Shown one piece after another: positions 1 through 9,854 of a DNA stretch of 64,000 nucleotides. Source of the stretch: JAEUMD01 sp036768475. GTDB taxonomy: Bacteria; Pseudomonadota; Alphaproteobacteria; Rhizobiales; Hyphomicrobiaceae. The position numbers and the translations under genes are program-made. The stretch covers positions 1 to 64,000 of the forward strand of contig DAIPMW010000005.1 in the NCBI GenBank assembly GCA_036768475.1. The letters are read 5' to 3'. The stretch's first letter is position 1. Each line of letters opens with the position of its first letter. The notes beneath the pieces were generated by a model. It was not told the origin of the DNA and ran no database searches. It saw nothing but the letters and a program-made list of their open reading frames with translations.

Positions 1-162
1 CGTGATCAGCGACGCTCCCGCCGCTGCAAGCGCCCGCTATTCAGAGGTTCCTTAACCCTCTCTTAGAAAGTGTTCAGATAATCTCGTATGACAGGGTGCA
101 GTGCGACGTGCTGCGCCACCGTAGATCCGTGTCTATTCCGTGAGTATGAAGGTGCCAGTGGT

Positions 163-2601
163 ATGGGTCTCTTCAGGCGTCGCCACGACGCGAAACCCAT
201 TGCAGATCCGGTATTGCCGTACCCGCAGGACGGGCAGGTGCCGGGGACACGATCGCGCGCTCATAAAAGTAAACTACAACGCACGCCGTTCGCCCTGAAG
301 CTTGCCGCCTATACAACGCTTTCTGCTGCACTCGGATGCGCGCTGTGGCTCGGCGCGATGCTGATCTACTATACGATTGCGTTTCCCGATCCGCTCGCGG
401 TGCGTGGCAAGGAGACGGCACCGATCATACGGATCGTCGCACGCGATGGAACGCTGCTCGCCAAACGCGGCGCGGCTCACGATTACATGCCGATCGACAT
501 GATGCCCCGGCACGTCCTCGATGCGGTGGTTGCAACGGAGGACCGGCGCTTCTTCAGTCATTGGGGTATCGATCCGGCGGGGCTGGCGCGCGCCGTCTTC
601 GCCAATCTGCGTGCCGGTCGCTTCGTACAGGGTGGCTCGACGCTGACGCAGCAGCTGGCCAAGAACCTGTTCCTGACATCGGAGCGGACACTGTCGCGCA
701 AGCTTGACGAGCTGGCGCTTGCCTTCTGGCTCGAGGTGAGGCTGTCAAAACGAGAAATACTGGAGCTGTATCTCAATCGCGTCTATTTCGGCGGTGGCGC
801 ATACGGAATAGAGGCTGCGGCACAACGCTACTTCGACAAGTCGGCGAGAGCGCTGTCGGTTGCGGAGGCGGCGCTTATTGCCGGCCTGTTGAAGGCACCA
901 TCAAAATATGCCCCGACGACGAGCAAGCGGGCGGCGATCTCGCGAACCCGCTCGGTTCTGGCGAAGATGGAGGCTGCGGGGGTCATCGATCATGCGGCCT
1001 ACCGCAGGGCCTGGCTGGAGCGACTACGGTTCGCCAATTTCAAAGACCTGCGCGGCAGGACAGGCTTCGAATATGCCATCGACATGGCGCTGGATAAGCT
1101 GCCGCCCATCCTCGGCACTGAATATTCAGAGATGATCGTCGAAACGACGATCGATGCGGCGCTGCAGAAGCATGCCAATGCTGCACTCATCTCGCTTCTC
1201 GATGGCAAGGGCAAGGAGATGGGTGCCGGTCAGGCTGCGCTCGTATCCCTTGATCACGAGGGAGCAATTCGCGTTCTAATCGGTGGGCGCTCCTATCCAG
1301 ACAGCCAATTCAACCGGGCAACGAAAGCGCGCCGTCAGCCGGGCTCCGTATTCAAGCCATTTGTCTATCTCACGGCGCTCGAACGCGGCATGAAGCCGGA
1401 CACGATCACATACGATCTTCCTCTCACCATTGGCGGCTGGTCGCCGCGCAACGATAACGGCACTCATGTGGGTGCTTTGACGCTGCGGCAGGCGCTCGCA
1501 CAATCGGTCAACACCGTTGCGGTCAGGTTGGCGACGGACGTGGGCCTATCGGCTGTCGCGGCCACCGCACGGCGGCTTGGCGTGCGGTCCGAGCTGCGCC
1601 AGGATGCATCCATGGCGCTGGGCACCTCGGAGGCGACGCTTCTGGAGATGGTCGGCGCATATGGCGCGTTTGCGGACGGGGGGATCCAGGTTGAGCCGCA
1701 CATCATCCGGCGGGTGCGACTGAATACCGGTCGCGTGCTCTATGCGCGGGGAGGCACGCCGCAGCGGCGTGTCGCCGGCATCAGCGCGGTCGGTGCGCTC
1801 AACGATATGCTCAATTCAGCATTGATTGCGGGCACCGGGCGGCGCGCCGCACTGCCGAGACATCCGGCGGCGGGCAAGACCGGGACAACACAGGATTTTC
1901 GCGACGCCTGGTTCGTCGGCTACACCGCACACATGACAACCGGTGTGTGGATCGGAAACGATGATGGCACGCCGATGCGGGAGGTGATGGGCGGGAACCT
2001 TCCAGCGCTCATGTGGCGGTCTGTCATGCTCGAAGCACACAAGGATTTGCAACCCACGCCTCTGCCGGGAACGGCACCGCTCGATGCGGTTGCTGATCGC
2101 GCCGGTTTGCCGCCGCTGGCGCGCTCGAGCGGGCCAGAGCAGCTGCCGTGGCTTGCGTCGAGGCCGCTGGCTGTGAACTCATACGTGATGCGGGAGGGGC
2201 GCTCTGCATCGCGAGTGATTGCCGATATACGTACCAAACGGAGTGCGCCTGCCGCAGCACCAGCGCCGTCCCGGCCGGTTGGCCGATCACGCGCGGTTTC
2301 GGTTGCCACCGCGCGTGGCGGCAGTCGTGTGATCGGCCAGCGCCTGATCATCGAGCCACCCAAGGTCAGGCCTCTCGACACCAATCGGCCGTTGCCCACA
2401 CCCTATCCATCCGAGCGGATCAGCGAGGACTTTCTGGCGCGCGTGCTCGAGACCGAGGGCGCGGGGGGACGTGCGGTCGCCAGTGCGGGCAGCGCGTTCG
2501 ATGCGGACGCCATCCAACGACAGCTTGAGGCATTACCGGACGAGGCTCCCGGACCGTCGGTTTCAAGACGCGGTCTGATGGCTCTAGGCGCCGGCCAGTA
2601 G
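163..2601 (+). CDS. Class A penicillin-binding protein (PBP1A-like, bifunctional)
   Basis: Peptidoglycan synthase that polymerises lipid II (GT51 glycosyltransferase) and cross-links stem peptides (transpeptidase), anchored in the inner membrane. One transmembrane helix lies near residues 46-72, after a basic cytoplasmic tail. The GT51 signatures EDRRFFSHWG and QGGSTLTQQLAKNLF are present. The transpeptidase domain has SVFK (SxxK nucleophile), SVN and KTGTT. The C-terminal 200 residues are Pro/Ala-rich with no clear domain. The frame is open from position 88, but ATG at 163 begins the conserved-looking basic tail MGLFRRR, so I prefer it; the 25 extra residues look non-coding. It could be named PBP1A or PBP1C-like; the exact subclass is not settled. 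Confidence 0.9.
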   Translation: MGLFRRRHDAKPIADPVLPYPQDGQVPGTRSRAHKSKLQRTPFALKLAAYTTLSAALGCALWLGAMLIYYTIAFPDPLAVRGKETAPIIRIVARDGTLLAKRGAAHDYMPIDMMPRHVLDAVVATEDRRFFSHWGIDPAGLARAVFANLRAGRFVQGGSTLTQQLAKNLFLTSERTLSRKLDELALAFWLEVRLSKREILELYLNRVYFGGGAYGIEAAAQRYFDKSARALSVAEAALIAGLLKAPSKYAPTTSKRAAISRTRSVLAKMEAAGVIDHAAYRRAWLERLRFANFKDLRGRTGFEYAIDMALDKLPPILGTEYSEMIVETTIDAALQKHANAALISLLDGKGKEMGAGQAALVSLDHEGAIRVLIGGRSYPDSQFNRATKARRQPGSVFKPFVYLTALERGMKPDTITYDLPLTIGGWSPRNDNGTHVGALTLRQALAQSVNTVAVRLATDVGLSAVAATARRLGVRSELRQDASMALGTSEATLLEMVGAYGAFADGGIQVEPHIIRRVRLNTGRVLYARGGTPQRRVAGISAVGALNDMLNSALIAGTGRRAALPRHPAAGKTGTTQDFRDAWFVGYTAHMTTGVWIGNDDGTPMREVMGGNLPALMWRSVMLEAHKDLQPTPLPGTAPLDAVADRAGLPPLARSSGPEQLPWLASRPLAVNSYVMREGRSASRVIADIRTKRSAPAAAPAPSRPVGRSRAVSVATARGGSRVIGQRLIIEPPKVRPLDTNRPLPTPYPSERISEDFLARVLETEGAGGRAVASAGSAFDADAIQRQLEALPDEAPGPSVSRRGLMALGAGQ

Positions 2602-2636
2602 GTCATGGCGGCCGGTGCCTCATGCCAGAGCGGGCG

Positions 2637-4607
2637 TCAGTCGAGCCGCTCGATCTGCTGTAGCCGCTTTCTCAAGGCGGCGGCCTCGCGCGCCGCTTGT
2701 GCCTGCTCCTTGCCGGAAAAGATGTGGGGAGCAAGGCCACGCTCACTCAGTGCATCCTGCATCTTCATGCGCATGAAAGCGCTTGTCGTATAGCGCGAGG
2801 TCGTCTCGTAGTAATTCTTCGACATCTCATCGACCATAGCCGCATAGTCGTCATACAGGTCCTCTGCGATCCGGAATTCGTCCTGGTTGATGATCGAATG
2901 CACGCGCCGGCCGGCGTCCTTGCAGGCAGTCACCAGAACTTTTTTCAGGTCCTCGATGTCGCTGCGTTTGCGGACGTTCCAGCCCTCGAGGTTGATGAAC
3001 AGCGTGTTTCGATTTGCATCGTAGGTAATGCGCTCTGCAAGCTTGACGTTGAAGAGATCGTCGCCAAGGTTCATCGGCTCGTCGATGAAGATGCGCTGAT
3101 CCATGAGTGTCGGCTTGTTGACGATGGGCTCGAAGTCCATGTGCGCCAGTATGTCGTGGTCGATGTTGATGCCGGGCGCCACCTCGGTGAGTTCCAGGCC
3201 GTCTGGCGTCAGCGCGAAGACGCAGCGTTCGGTGACGTAGATAACGGGCTGGTGCTTCATCTGGGCGTAACTGCCCGAGAATGTGATCTGCTCGACCGCC
3301 TTGACGAACTTGCGGGTGGTCCCCTCCTTGAGAATGCGCAGGCGGCCGCTTTCGATGGCGACCTTAAGTCCGCCGGCTGTAAAGGTGCCCGCGAAGACGA
3401 CGGCGCGGGAGTTCTGCGAAATGTTGATGAAGCCACCGCACCCGTTGAGGCGTCCGGCGAAACGGGAGGTGTTGACGTTGCCCGCCTCGTCGCATTCGGC
3501 CATTCCGAGGCACGTCATGTCGAGGCCGCCGCCGTCGTAGAAGTCGAACATCTGGTTCTGATCGATAATCGAATGCGCGTTGGCGGAAGATCCGAAGCTG
3601 GAACCGCCGGCCAATACGCCGCCGACCGCGCCAGCCTCCGTTGTCATGGTGATGTGTGGCGTCACCTTCTCTTCGTTAGCAATCGAGGCGATGCCGTCGG
3701 GCGCGCCGACGCCGAGGTTTATGACGCCATTGGGCGGCAGCTCGAAGGCGGCGCGCCGGGCGATGATCTTGCGCTCGTCCAACGGCATCTTGGGCATGCC
3801 CTCGACAGGGATACGGATCTCGCCGGAGAGGGCGGGATTGTAGATGACGCCGTAGTTCATGCGATGCATCTCGGGCGGATCGGCGACGACCACGCAGTCG
3901 ACGAGAATGCCTGGAATCTTCACACTCTTGGGGGGAATGGAACCGTGCTCGACAATGCGTTCGACCTGCGCGATGACCAGGCCCTTGTTGGAATGCGCAG
4001 CCATCGCCTGGGCCATGGCATCCAGGATGAGAGGCTCCTTCTCCATCGAAATGTTGCCGAACGGGTCGGCGCTGGTGCCGCGGATGAGCGCGACGTCAAT
4101 CCGCGTCGCCTTGTAGAACAGCCACTCCTCGCCTTCGACTTCGAGCAGTTTGACGATGTCCTCTTCGGTAACGGTGTTAACTTTGCCGCCACCGAAGCGG
4201 GGGTCGACGTAGGTATGCAGGCCAACTTTCGAGAACAGGCCCGGCTGACCACCCGCACATGCGCGGTAGAGTTGGGAGATGATCCCCTGGGGTAGATTGT
4301 AGCCGCAGATGCGGTTCTCCTGGGCGGCCTTGGCGACGCCCGGCATGCGGCCGAAGTTGGCGGCGATGACCCGCTTCAGCATGCCCTCGTGATGAAAGCG
4401 GCCGGTGCCCAATCCCTTGCTATCGCCGGCGCCCGCGCACATGACGAGCGTGAGATCCTTTGGGTGTGCGGTTTCGACGAAGCGTTTCTCCAGCGCTGCA
4501 TGGAGCGCTTCGGGGATACAGCTCTGAACGAAGCCTGTTGTGGTGATGACGTCGTTGTCGCGAATAAGCGCGATTGCTTCATCGGCGGTGATGACTTTGT
4601 TCTTCAT
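2637..4607 (-). CDS. Acyl-CoA:acetate/3-ketoacid CoA-transferase family protein, long form
   Basis: Family I CoA-transferase, exchanging CoA between an acyl-CoA and a carboxylic acid. The alpha-like half starts at residue 1 (ITADEAIALIRDNDVI, then the GGGKVN segment near residue 140). The beta-like half carries TTEAGAVGGVLAGG near residue 320, whose glutamate would be the thioester-forming residue. At 656 residues it is longer than the roughly 520-530 usual for single-chain YdiF/propionate CoA-transferases. About 130 extra C-terminal residues follow the EVAPGINI segment; they look globular, then end in a basic helix. It stands alone, convergent with the PBP gene (35 bp gap). The substrate cannot be told from sequence. 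Confidence 0.85.
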   Translation of the reverse strand: MKNKVITADEAIALIRDNDVITTTGFVQSCIPEALHAALEKRFVETAHPKDLTLVMCAGAGDSKGLGTGRFHHEGMLKRVIAANFGRMPGVAKAAQENRICGYNLPQGIISQLYRACAGGQPGLFSKVGLHTYVDPRFGGGKVNTVTEEDIVKLLEVEGEEWLFYKATRIDVALIRGTSADPFGNISMEKEPLILDAMAQAMAAHSNKGLVIAQVERIVEHGSIPPKSVKIPGILVDCVVVADPPEMHRMNYGVIYNPALSGEIRIPVEGMPKMPLDERKIIARRAAFELPPNGVINLGVGAPDGIASIANEEKVTPHITMTTEAGAVGGVLAGGSSFGSSANAHSIIDQNQMFDFYDGGGLDMTCLGMAECDEAGNVNTSRFAGRLNGCGGFINISQNSRAVVFAGTFTAGGLKVAIESGRLRILKEGTTRKFVKAVEQITFSGSYAQMKHQPVIYVTERCVFALTPDGLELTEVAPGINIDHDILAHMDFEPIVNKPTLMDQRIFIDEPMNLGDDLFNVKLAERITYDANRNTLFINLEGWNVRKRSDIEDLKKVLVTACKDAGRRVHSIINQDEFRIAEDLYDDYAAMVDEMSKNYYETTSRYTTSAFMRMKMQDALSERGLAPHIFSGKEQAQAAREAAALRKRLQQIERLD

Positions 4608-4836
4608 TCTTGGGCGCTTCCCCTGGATCGCCGCTCATTCAATCGGACTTCTGGCATGCCAGAAGTCCGCGTGATGGCAGCGTTTTTTGCTTATTGACGG
4701 GGGAAGCGTACTTGAGTGTGTGGGCGCTGTGCAACCTGGTGCGGCGTTACCGACCTGCGGGGCGCATCACTTGCAATCATGGTTCGGTCTATCACCGTGA
4801 CGACGGTCGACGCGTGGTCGTTTGAGGCTATAGGTC

Positions 4837-5628
4837 TCAGCGGCGGCGCGTAATGAGGCTCGGCCCGTAGCGGTGCAGGTCCATGCCATAGATGTGCAGC
4901 CATTGGCGCGCTTCATCCATTTGCGGCATGGTGCGGCGCACCAGTGTCCAGAAGCGCGGCCCGTGGTTCATCTCCTTCAGATGGGAGACCTCGTGGGCGG
5001 CGACGTAGTCGAGGATCAGGGGCGGTGCGAGGATCAGGCGCCAGGAAAAGGATAGCGTCCCCGTCGTGGAGCATGAACCCCAGCGGCTCGACTGGTCGCG
5101 GACGGTGATGCGCTTGGCGGTCAGACCAAGGGTGGCGGCATGGTGCATGACGCGGTCGTCGAGATCCCGCCGCGCTTCATCAAGCAACCAATCGATGAGC
5201 CGTTGGGCGGCATATTCGATCGGCCCCGACACCTGAAGGGTTGCGTAAGCGGCGGGCGATCCATAGCTGGCGGTGGTTTCGCATGCGGCAATGCGCCTGA
5301 CGCGGGGACCGCGACCGCGAACGCCCGTGAATTGCAGCGTATGAGGCTCGCCTCGCAACGGCACAATCGCGCCGGTTTCGAAAGCAATGGGCTCGGGAAT
5401 TGATCCCAACCGCTCGCGGACCCAATCGATGTTGCGATTTAGGAAGGAACCTGCCTCGAGCAGATTGCACTGTATGGGAACCGTGACGATGACCGCGCGT
5501 CGCGTTTGCGACACCCTGAGCGTCAACCGGCGAGCCGCGGGATGGCGGCGAACTTCAACGTCGGCGCCCAGATCGGAAAGCGCCGCGGTCTCGAGCTTCC
5601 GAAGCGTGGAGACCTTCGCTTTGGCCAT
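4837..5628 (-). CDS. YgjP/DUF45-type zinc metallopeptidase
   Basis: Putative cytosolic zincin of the YgjP (DUF45, SprT-like) family. The C-terminal part carries HEVSHLKEMNH, that is HExxH plus a downstream His in NHGPRFW, the expected zinc ligands and catalytic Glu. It also has the family motif RWGSCS with LSFSWRLILAP just before it. The ATG at 5628 (MAKAKVSTLRK) is preferred over the upstream ATG at 5673 because the extra 15 residues look non-coding. The physiological substrate of this family is unknown. It is a single gene with no close partner. Confidence 0.85.
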   Translation of the reverse strand: MAKAKVSTLRKLETAALSDLGADVEVRRHPAARRLTLRVSQTRRAVIVTVPIQCNLLEAGSFLNRNIDWVRERLGSIPEPIAFETGAIVPLRGEPHTLQFTGVRGRGPRVRRIAACETTASYGSPAAYATLQVSGPIEYAAQRLIDWLLDEARRDLDDRVMHHAATLGLTAKRITVRDQSSRWGSCSTTGTLSFSWRLILAPPLILDYVAAHEVSHLKEMNHGPRFWTLVRRTMPQMDEARQWLHIYGMDLHRYGPSLITRRR

Positions 5629-6027
5629 GTGGATTCCCTGATGACGTCGGTATTGTGGTCGAACATGGTGCACGCAAGAAGCGTGCTTCTAAAGGCGCTC
5701 GGTGTGGCCCTCTGAGCGAGCGTGACCATTTCTGCGCCCTGCGGCATTGCCCTGCATATGACTGCTTTTTGATCACCTACCAATATCGCGATGCGTTCGA
5801 CCAGCGTCATTGCAGGCAGACGTGCGCGATAAACAGCCGCTGTGGCGCAATCGCCCCAGGCGATCAGTTGCGCGAAGCGTGAGAGTTCAGTGTTCTATAG
5901 AGTTGGGATTGGATTGTGACGATTGGAACTCACGGAAAGGCGTGCGCCCTCGCGGGCTGTTCCCAATCGTGCATAGGCGCAGTGCAATTTCGCGGAAATG
6001 CGGGTTCAGAGACTATTCGCACCGCAT
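5629..6027. other. Intergenic, no gene recognised
   Basis: About 400 bases upstream of the metallopeptidase and downstream of phaZ. Short open frames exist on both strands but none has a ribosome-binding site or protein-like composition. No hairpin followed by a T-run was seen. Confidence 0.5.
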
Positions 6028-7401
6028 TTAGCGCGCGGCAATGCTGGCTTGTTTTGCAAATGTGAAAGCCGCCGACGAGGGATCAGCGGTTCGCGATGCC
6101 CTGGAGGCGTCTGCGCGGGCAACGGCCTCGTCATTGCTTACGTGATGCTCGACGGGGATGCATTCGCGCCGCGGGTCGAATGAGCGCATGAACTGAGCAA
6201 TGCGCGGTGCGATGTCGGCACGGAAACGTGAACCGTTGAAGATGCCGTAGTGCCCGACACGCGGGCATTCGTAATGGCGCTTCATTTCGGCGGGCACGTT
6301 GCGTGCAAGGTCGAGCGCAGCACGGCACTGGCCAAGGCCGGTGATGTCGTCCTTCTCGCCCTCGATCGTCATGATTGCAACGCGGCGAATGTCAGCGACA
6401 TCGATGCGCTGCCCGCGATGTGTGAACTCGCCTTTCGGCAGTGCGTGGCGAACGAACACCGTATCAATGGTTTGCAGATAGAACTCGGCGGTGAGGTCCA
6501 TGACGGCGAGATACTCATCGTAGAACTCGCGGTGCTTTTCAGCGCTGTCACCGTCGCCATGCACGAGGTGCAGGAACAGGTCCTTATGGGCGGTCAGATG
6601 GCGATCGAGGTTCATGGTCATGAACCCTGTCAATTGTAAAAAGCCGGGATAAACGGCGCGGCCATAGCCGATCGCAGGCCAGGGCACGGTCGTTATCACG
6701 TTATTGCGGAACCACTGGGTGCCCTTTTCCTGGGCGAGCCGGTTCACCTCAGTGGGATTGATGCGCGTGTCGACTGGGCCGCCGGCCAGCGTGACCGTGT
6801 GAGGCACACAGGGGTCGTTGTCCTGCTCCATCAGTGCCACGGCAGCGAGCATCGGCACGGACGGCTGGCAGACGGCGAATGCATGCACATCGCCATCAAG
6901 GTGACGCAGCATGTCGCGGAGATAGTCGATGTAGTCGTCGAGATCGAAACGACCAGCGATCAGTGGAATGTCGCGCGGGTCCTGCCAGTCGGTGACATAG
7001 ACCTCGTGGTCGGGCAGCAATGCAGCGACAGTGCCGCGAAGCAGCGTGGCGAAGTGCCCCGACATGGGAGCCACGAGAAGGATGCGCGGATCATGGGCGG
7101 CGCGCTGGCGCGGGATGTCTCGGACGAAGTGAACCAGGTTGCAGAACGGTTTCGACCAGACGACCTCCTCACGGACGGCTACGTCGCGGCCATCGACACG
7201 GGTTGTGGCGAGGCCGAACGAGGGCTTCTCATATCGCCTGGTGGTACGCTCAAATACTTCGCAGGCCGCTGCAGCCTGGCGCCCGACGGGCGTGTGGGTG
7301 AGCGGGTTCAAGGGGTAGTTGAAGAACAGCTTGAAATTATTGGCCGCAACGCGGGCCGGTTTCACCGCCGCGTGGCCAAATTCATACCAATGGTAGAGCA
7401 C
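6028..7401 (-). CDS. phaZ: Intracellular polyhydroxyalkanoate depolymerase
   Basis: Hydrolyses intracellular polyhydroxybutyrate granules, releasing 3-hydroxybutyrate for carbon reuse. The protein is about 457 aa and has the PhaZ N-terminal hallmark YHWYEFGHAAVKPAR. It has an alpha/beta-hydrolase fold in which the lipase-box nucleophile is cysteine: AFAVCQPSVP, Cys near residue 178, close to the Cys position known for Ralstonia PhaZ1. GTG at 7401 is chosen because GAGGGGGAG lies just upstream and the product then begins where the family does; the frame stays open to 7542 but that part is not protein-like. It stands alone on the minus strand. Confidence 0.93.
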   Translation of the reverse strand: MLYHWYEFGHAAVKPARVAANNFKLFFNYPLNPLTHTPVGRQAAAACEVFERTTRRYEKPSFGLATTRVDGRDVAVREEVVWSKPFCNLVHFVRDIPRQRAAHDPRILLVAPMSGHFATLLRGTVAALLPDHEVYVTDWQDPRDIPLIAGRFDLDDYIDYLRDMLRHLDGDVHAFAVCQPSVPMLAAVALMEQDNDPCVPHTVTLAGGPVDTRINPTEVNRLAQEKGTQWFRNNVITTVPWPAIGYGRAVYPGFLQLTGFMTMNLDRHLTAHKDLFLHLVHGDGDSAEKHREFYDEYLAVMDLTAEFYLQTIDTVFVRHALPKGEFTHRGQRIDVADIRRVAIMTIEGEKDDITGLGQCRAALDLARNVPAEMKRHYECPRVGHYGIFNGSRFRADIAPRIAQFMRSFDPRRECIPVEHHVSNDEAVARADASRASRTADPSSAAFTFAKQASIAAR

Positions 7402-7574
7402 GCGCTCCCCCTCGGAATTGTTATCCCCCAGTGTGGACTGAAAACCTGACCCGACGGCACACGGCGCGAACGAACATACCCCTCTCGCTGGCAGCGACCT
7501 GCCAGCAACGATTGCGCAGTGCGGTAAACATGCAGGCTGCACTGATTCGCAAGTTGACGAAAGTTGGAAAGCAA

Positions 7575-8222
7575 TCAGAGACTTTGGCTAAGCCACTGGG
7601 CGACGGCGGCCGGATCGGGCGGGACTGTGCGGTGCGAGAGAAATGCTCCGTTCTCGTCCATCAGGTAGGCAATGGTGACGGCGGTCGGCGGCGCTCCTTT
7701 GGCGTGCGAAGGGGATGTCGGCACTTTAGCGTCGGGGACGAAATAGGCATGCATCAGCGAGCGGATCGCCTCGTTGTTGCCGGTCAGAGCGGCCCACTTG
7801 CCACCGGCCTCAGCGAGCACGGATGCAAGCTTGGCGGGCTCATCATTGTCGGGATCGGTGGTGATCCAAATGTATGCGAGGTCAGCCGCTTTGGGACCCG
7901 CAAGATCGCGTGCGCTGTTGAGAACCTGCAGGGTTGCAAGAATGCGGTCGCGTTCGGATGCGGCGGCAAAAATCATCAGACGTTTGCGGCCCGCAAAAGT
8001 GGTGTCGCTGACCTGCCGGCCGTTCTGGTCGACGAGACGGAAGGGAGCGCCCACGTGCACTTGCGTCAGGGGGATGGAACCGTCTGCCAGATCGGAACGC
8101 CGCATCGTCTCGTTGAATGCGATCGATGCGCCAGCGATCACAACAACGGCCAGCATGACGGCCGCAAAGTGCGGTCGGCGCGGCCGGGCGGGTGGTTGAG
8201 GGCTGTCGTCTAGGTCGTCCAT
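7575..8222 (-). CDS. SCO1/SenC-family protein lacking the copper ligands
   Basis: A membrane-anchored thioredoxin-fold protein of 215 aa with one N-terminal helix (about residues 18-37) and a periplasmic Sco-like domain. The segments FRLVDQNGRQVSDTTFAGR and YIWITTDPDNDEP align with Sco proteins. Normal Sco binds copper through CPxxCP and a distal His. Here the CPxxCP position reads SERDRIL and the VDH position reads AVT, so all three ligands are absent. The gene is divergent from regB, matching the senC/regB layout of Rhodobacter. The start at 8222 has GAGAGG seven bases upstream; ATGs at 8291 and 8318-8316 lack this. Copper delivery to cytochrome oxidase is unlikely; the function is unknown. 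Confidence 0.75.
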   Translation of the reverse strand: MDDLDDSPQPPARPRRPHFAAVMLAVVVIAGASIAFNETMRRSDLADGSIPLTQVHVGAPFRLVDQNGRQVSDTTFAGRKRLMIFAAASERDRILATLQVLNSARDLAGPKAADLAYIWITTDPDNDEPAKLASVLAEAGGKWAALTGNNEAIRSLMHAYFVPDAKVPTSPSHAKGAPPTAVTIAYLMDENGAFLSHRTVPPDPAAVAQWLSQSL

Positions 8223-8345
8223 TGAGGCCCTCTCATGCGGGTCAAGAAGGCTGGCGTCAAGCAAACGGCGGGCACTGCCTTGTTCTGGCATGTTACTGGC
8301 GGCTATCTTGCGCTGCAAAGTTGAGCAGCATGGGACCCGCCGCAG

Positions 8346-9704
8346 GTGCCTTCAACCCAATCCAGCATTTTCAATTCCGATCTTTTCGTCGGCGCCGTCG
8401 CCAGCCGTTTGAGGCTCATGACGATCGTCTGGCTACGGTGGATTGCCGTTCTCGGCCAGCTCACCGCCGTGCTTGTTATCTGGCTGGTCATGCAGTTCCC
8501 TATGCCGGTCGGCTACTGCCTTGGGTTCGTTGCGCTGTCGGCCTGGGTCAACGTGGCGCTGGCGGTGAAGTATCCAGCGCGTCACCGTCTCAGCATCCGC
8601 TCAGCCACGGCGCTGCTCGCTTACGATGTGCTGCAGCTCTCGGCGCTGCTTTATCTCACAGGCGGAATTCAGAACCCGTTTGCGTTGCTGCTGATGGCGC
8701 CTGTTACGGTCTCGGCGGCGACGCTGCCGGTTGCTAGCACGATCGTGCTGGGCCTCATCGCGCTCATTTCGACGTACCTGCTCGTCTACTATTACTGGCC
8801 TCTGCCATGGTATCAGGGCATGCGCTACGAGATGCCGCTGCCCTACAAGATCGGGCTGCTGTCGGCGATCGGCGCCGGGATGGTGTTCATTGCATTCTAC
8901 GTGTGGCGTCTGGCGAAAGAAGCTGAGCTGATGTCGCAGGCGCTCGCTGCGACCGAGCAGATCCTGGCACGCGAGCAGAAACTTCACGCGCTCGATGGTC
9001 TTGCAGCGGCTGCGGCGCACGAGCTTGGCACGCCCCTGTCGACCATTGTGCTCGTTACATCGGAGCTGGCACGCGATCTCAAGGGTACGCCGCAAGTGGA
9101 GGACGTGGAGCTTCTGAGGGATCAGGCAATCCGCTGCCGCGAAATCCTGCAGAAGCTGACGCGCACGCCAGGCGAGCAGGATGCCTGGTATGCGCGGCTC
9201 ACCGTTCGGGAACTCGTTGACGAAGCCTCGCAGCCCTATCGCAGCGGCCCGGTCGTGGTGGTGGTTAACGCGGGTCCTGATACGTTCGCGTCGGGCGCTG
9301 GCGTGCTGGAGCCGGTGATGCTGCGTCGGCCGGGCATGATCTACGGGCTCGGCAACATCATCGAGAACGCGGTCGATTTCGCGCGCTCCAAAGTCGAGAT
9401 CGGCGCTCACTGGTCGCAGACGGCGGTGACAATCACGATTGCGGACGATGGGCCGGGCTTCGCCCCGGAATTGATCGAGACGCTGGGTGAGCCTTATGTC
9501 TCGACACGGCGGCAGAATGCCTTGCAGAAGGAGGGCAAGGCCGGCGGGCTCGGGCTCGGATTCTTCATCGCCAAAACGCTGCTTGAGCGGTCTGGCGCTG
9601 CAATCTCGTTGGAAAACAAGCCAGAGTCAGCCCGTGGCGCCATGGTCACCATAACTTGGCCGCGCCATTCGTTCGAGCGGCAGGACGCCAACGCGACGGC
9701 CTGA
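8346..9704 (+). CDS. regB: Redox sensor histidine kinase RegB/PrrB/ActS
   Basis: Membrane histidine kinase that senses the quinone pool and cytosolic redox state and phosphorylates RegA, controlling respiration, carbon and nitrogen fixation genes in alphaproteobacteria. There are six helices in residues 25-190. The quinone-site heptapeptide GGIQNPF is at 106-112. The phospho-acceptor His225 lies in AAAHELGTPLSTI and the redox-active Cys264 in RCREIL, closely matching Rhodobacter H225 and C265. The ATPase domain has NIIENAVDFA, DDGPGF and GGLGLGFF. The start is GTG at 8346 without a strong Shine-Dalgarno; a nearby ATG at 8330 is out of frame. Confidence 0.95.
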   Translation: MPSTQSSIFNSDLFVGAVASRLRLMTIVWLRWIAVLGQLTAVLVIWLVMQFPMPVGYCLGFVALSAWVNVALAVKYPARHRLSIRSATALLAYDVLQLSALLYLTGGIQNPFALLLMAPVTVSAATLPVASTIVLGLIALISTYLLVYYYWPLPWYQGMRYEMPLPYKIGLLSAIGAGMVFIAFYVWRLAKEAELMSQALAATEQILAREQKLHALDGLAAAAAHELGTPLSTIVLVTSELARDLKGTPQVEDVELLRDQAIRCREILQKLTRTPGEQDAWYARLTVRELVDEASQPYRSGPVVVVVNAGPDTFASGAGVLEPVMLRRPGMIYGLGNIIENAVDFARSKVEIGAHWSQTAVTITIADDGPGFAPELIETLGEPYVSTRRQNALQKEGKAGGLGLGFFIAKTLLERSGAAISLENKPESARGAMVTITWPRHSFERQDANATA

Positions 9705-9854
9705 TATGCAGCGTGCTCAGACATGGACGGGAAGGCCGTGCGCGGAATGGTTAACGTGGCGGCGTCGCTTCCCTTTTGAAACCTCGTGCGCGGCGGAAAT
9801 GCTTGGAACATATGCGCAATCGGCTATATAAGAGTTCCCTCGGGAGGAATTGCT

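Noticed and set aside
2697..4295. A 532-codon open frame antisense to the CoA-transferase
   Set aside because: The translation is rich in Val, Asp, Arg and His typical of reversed high-GC codons, with no motif; the minus strand is clearly coding.
8601..9410. A 269-codon frame antisense to regB
   Set aside because: regB has all kinase motifs in the other strand; this frame is low-complexity Arg/Gln/His.
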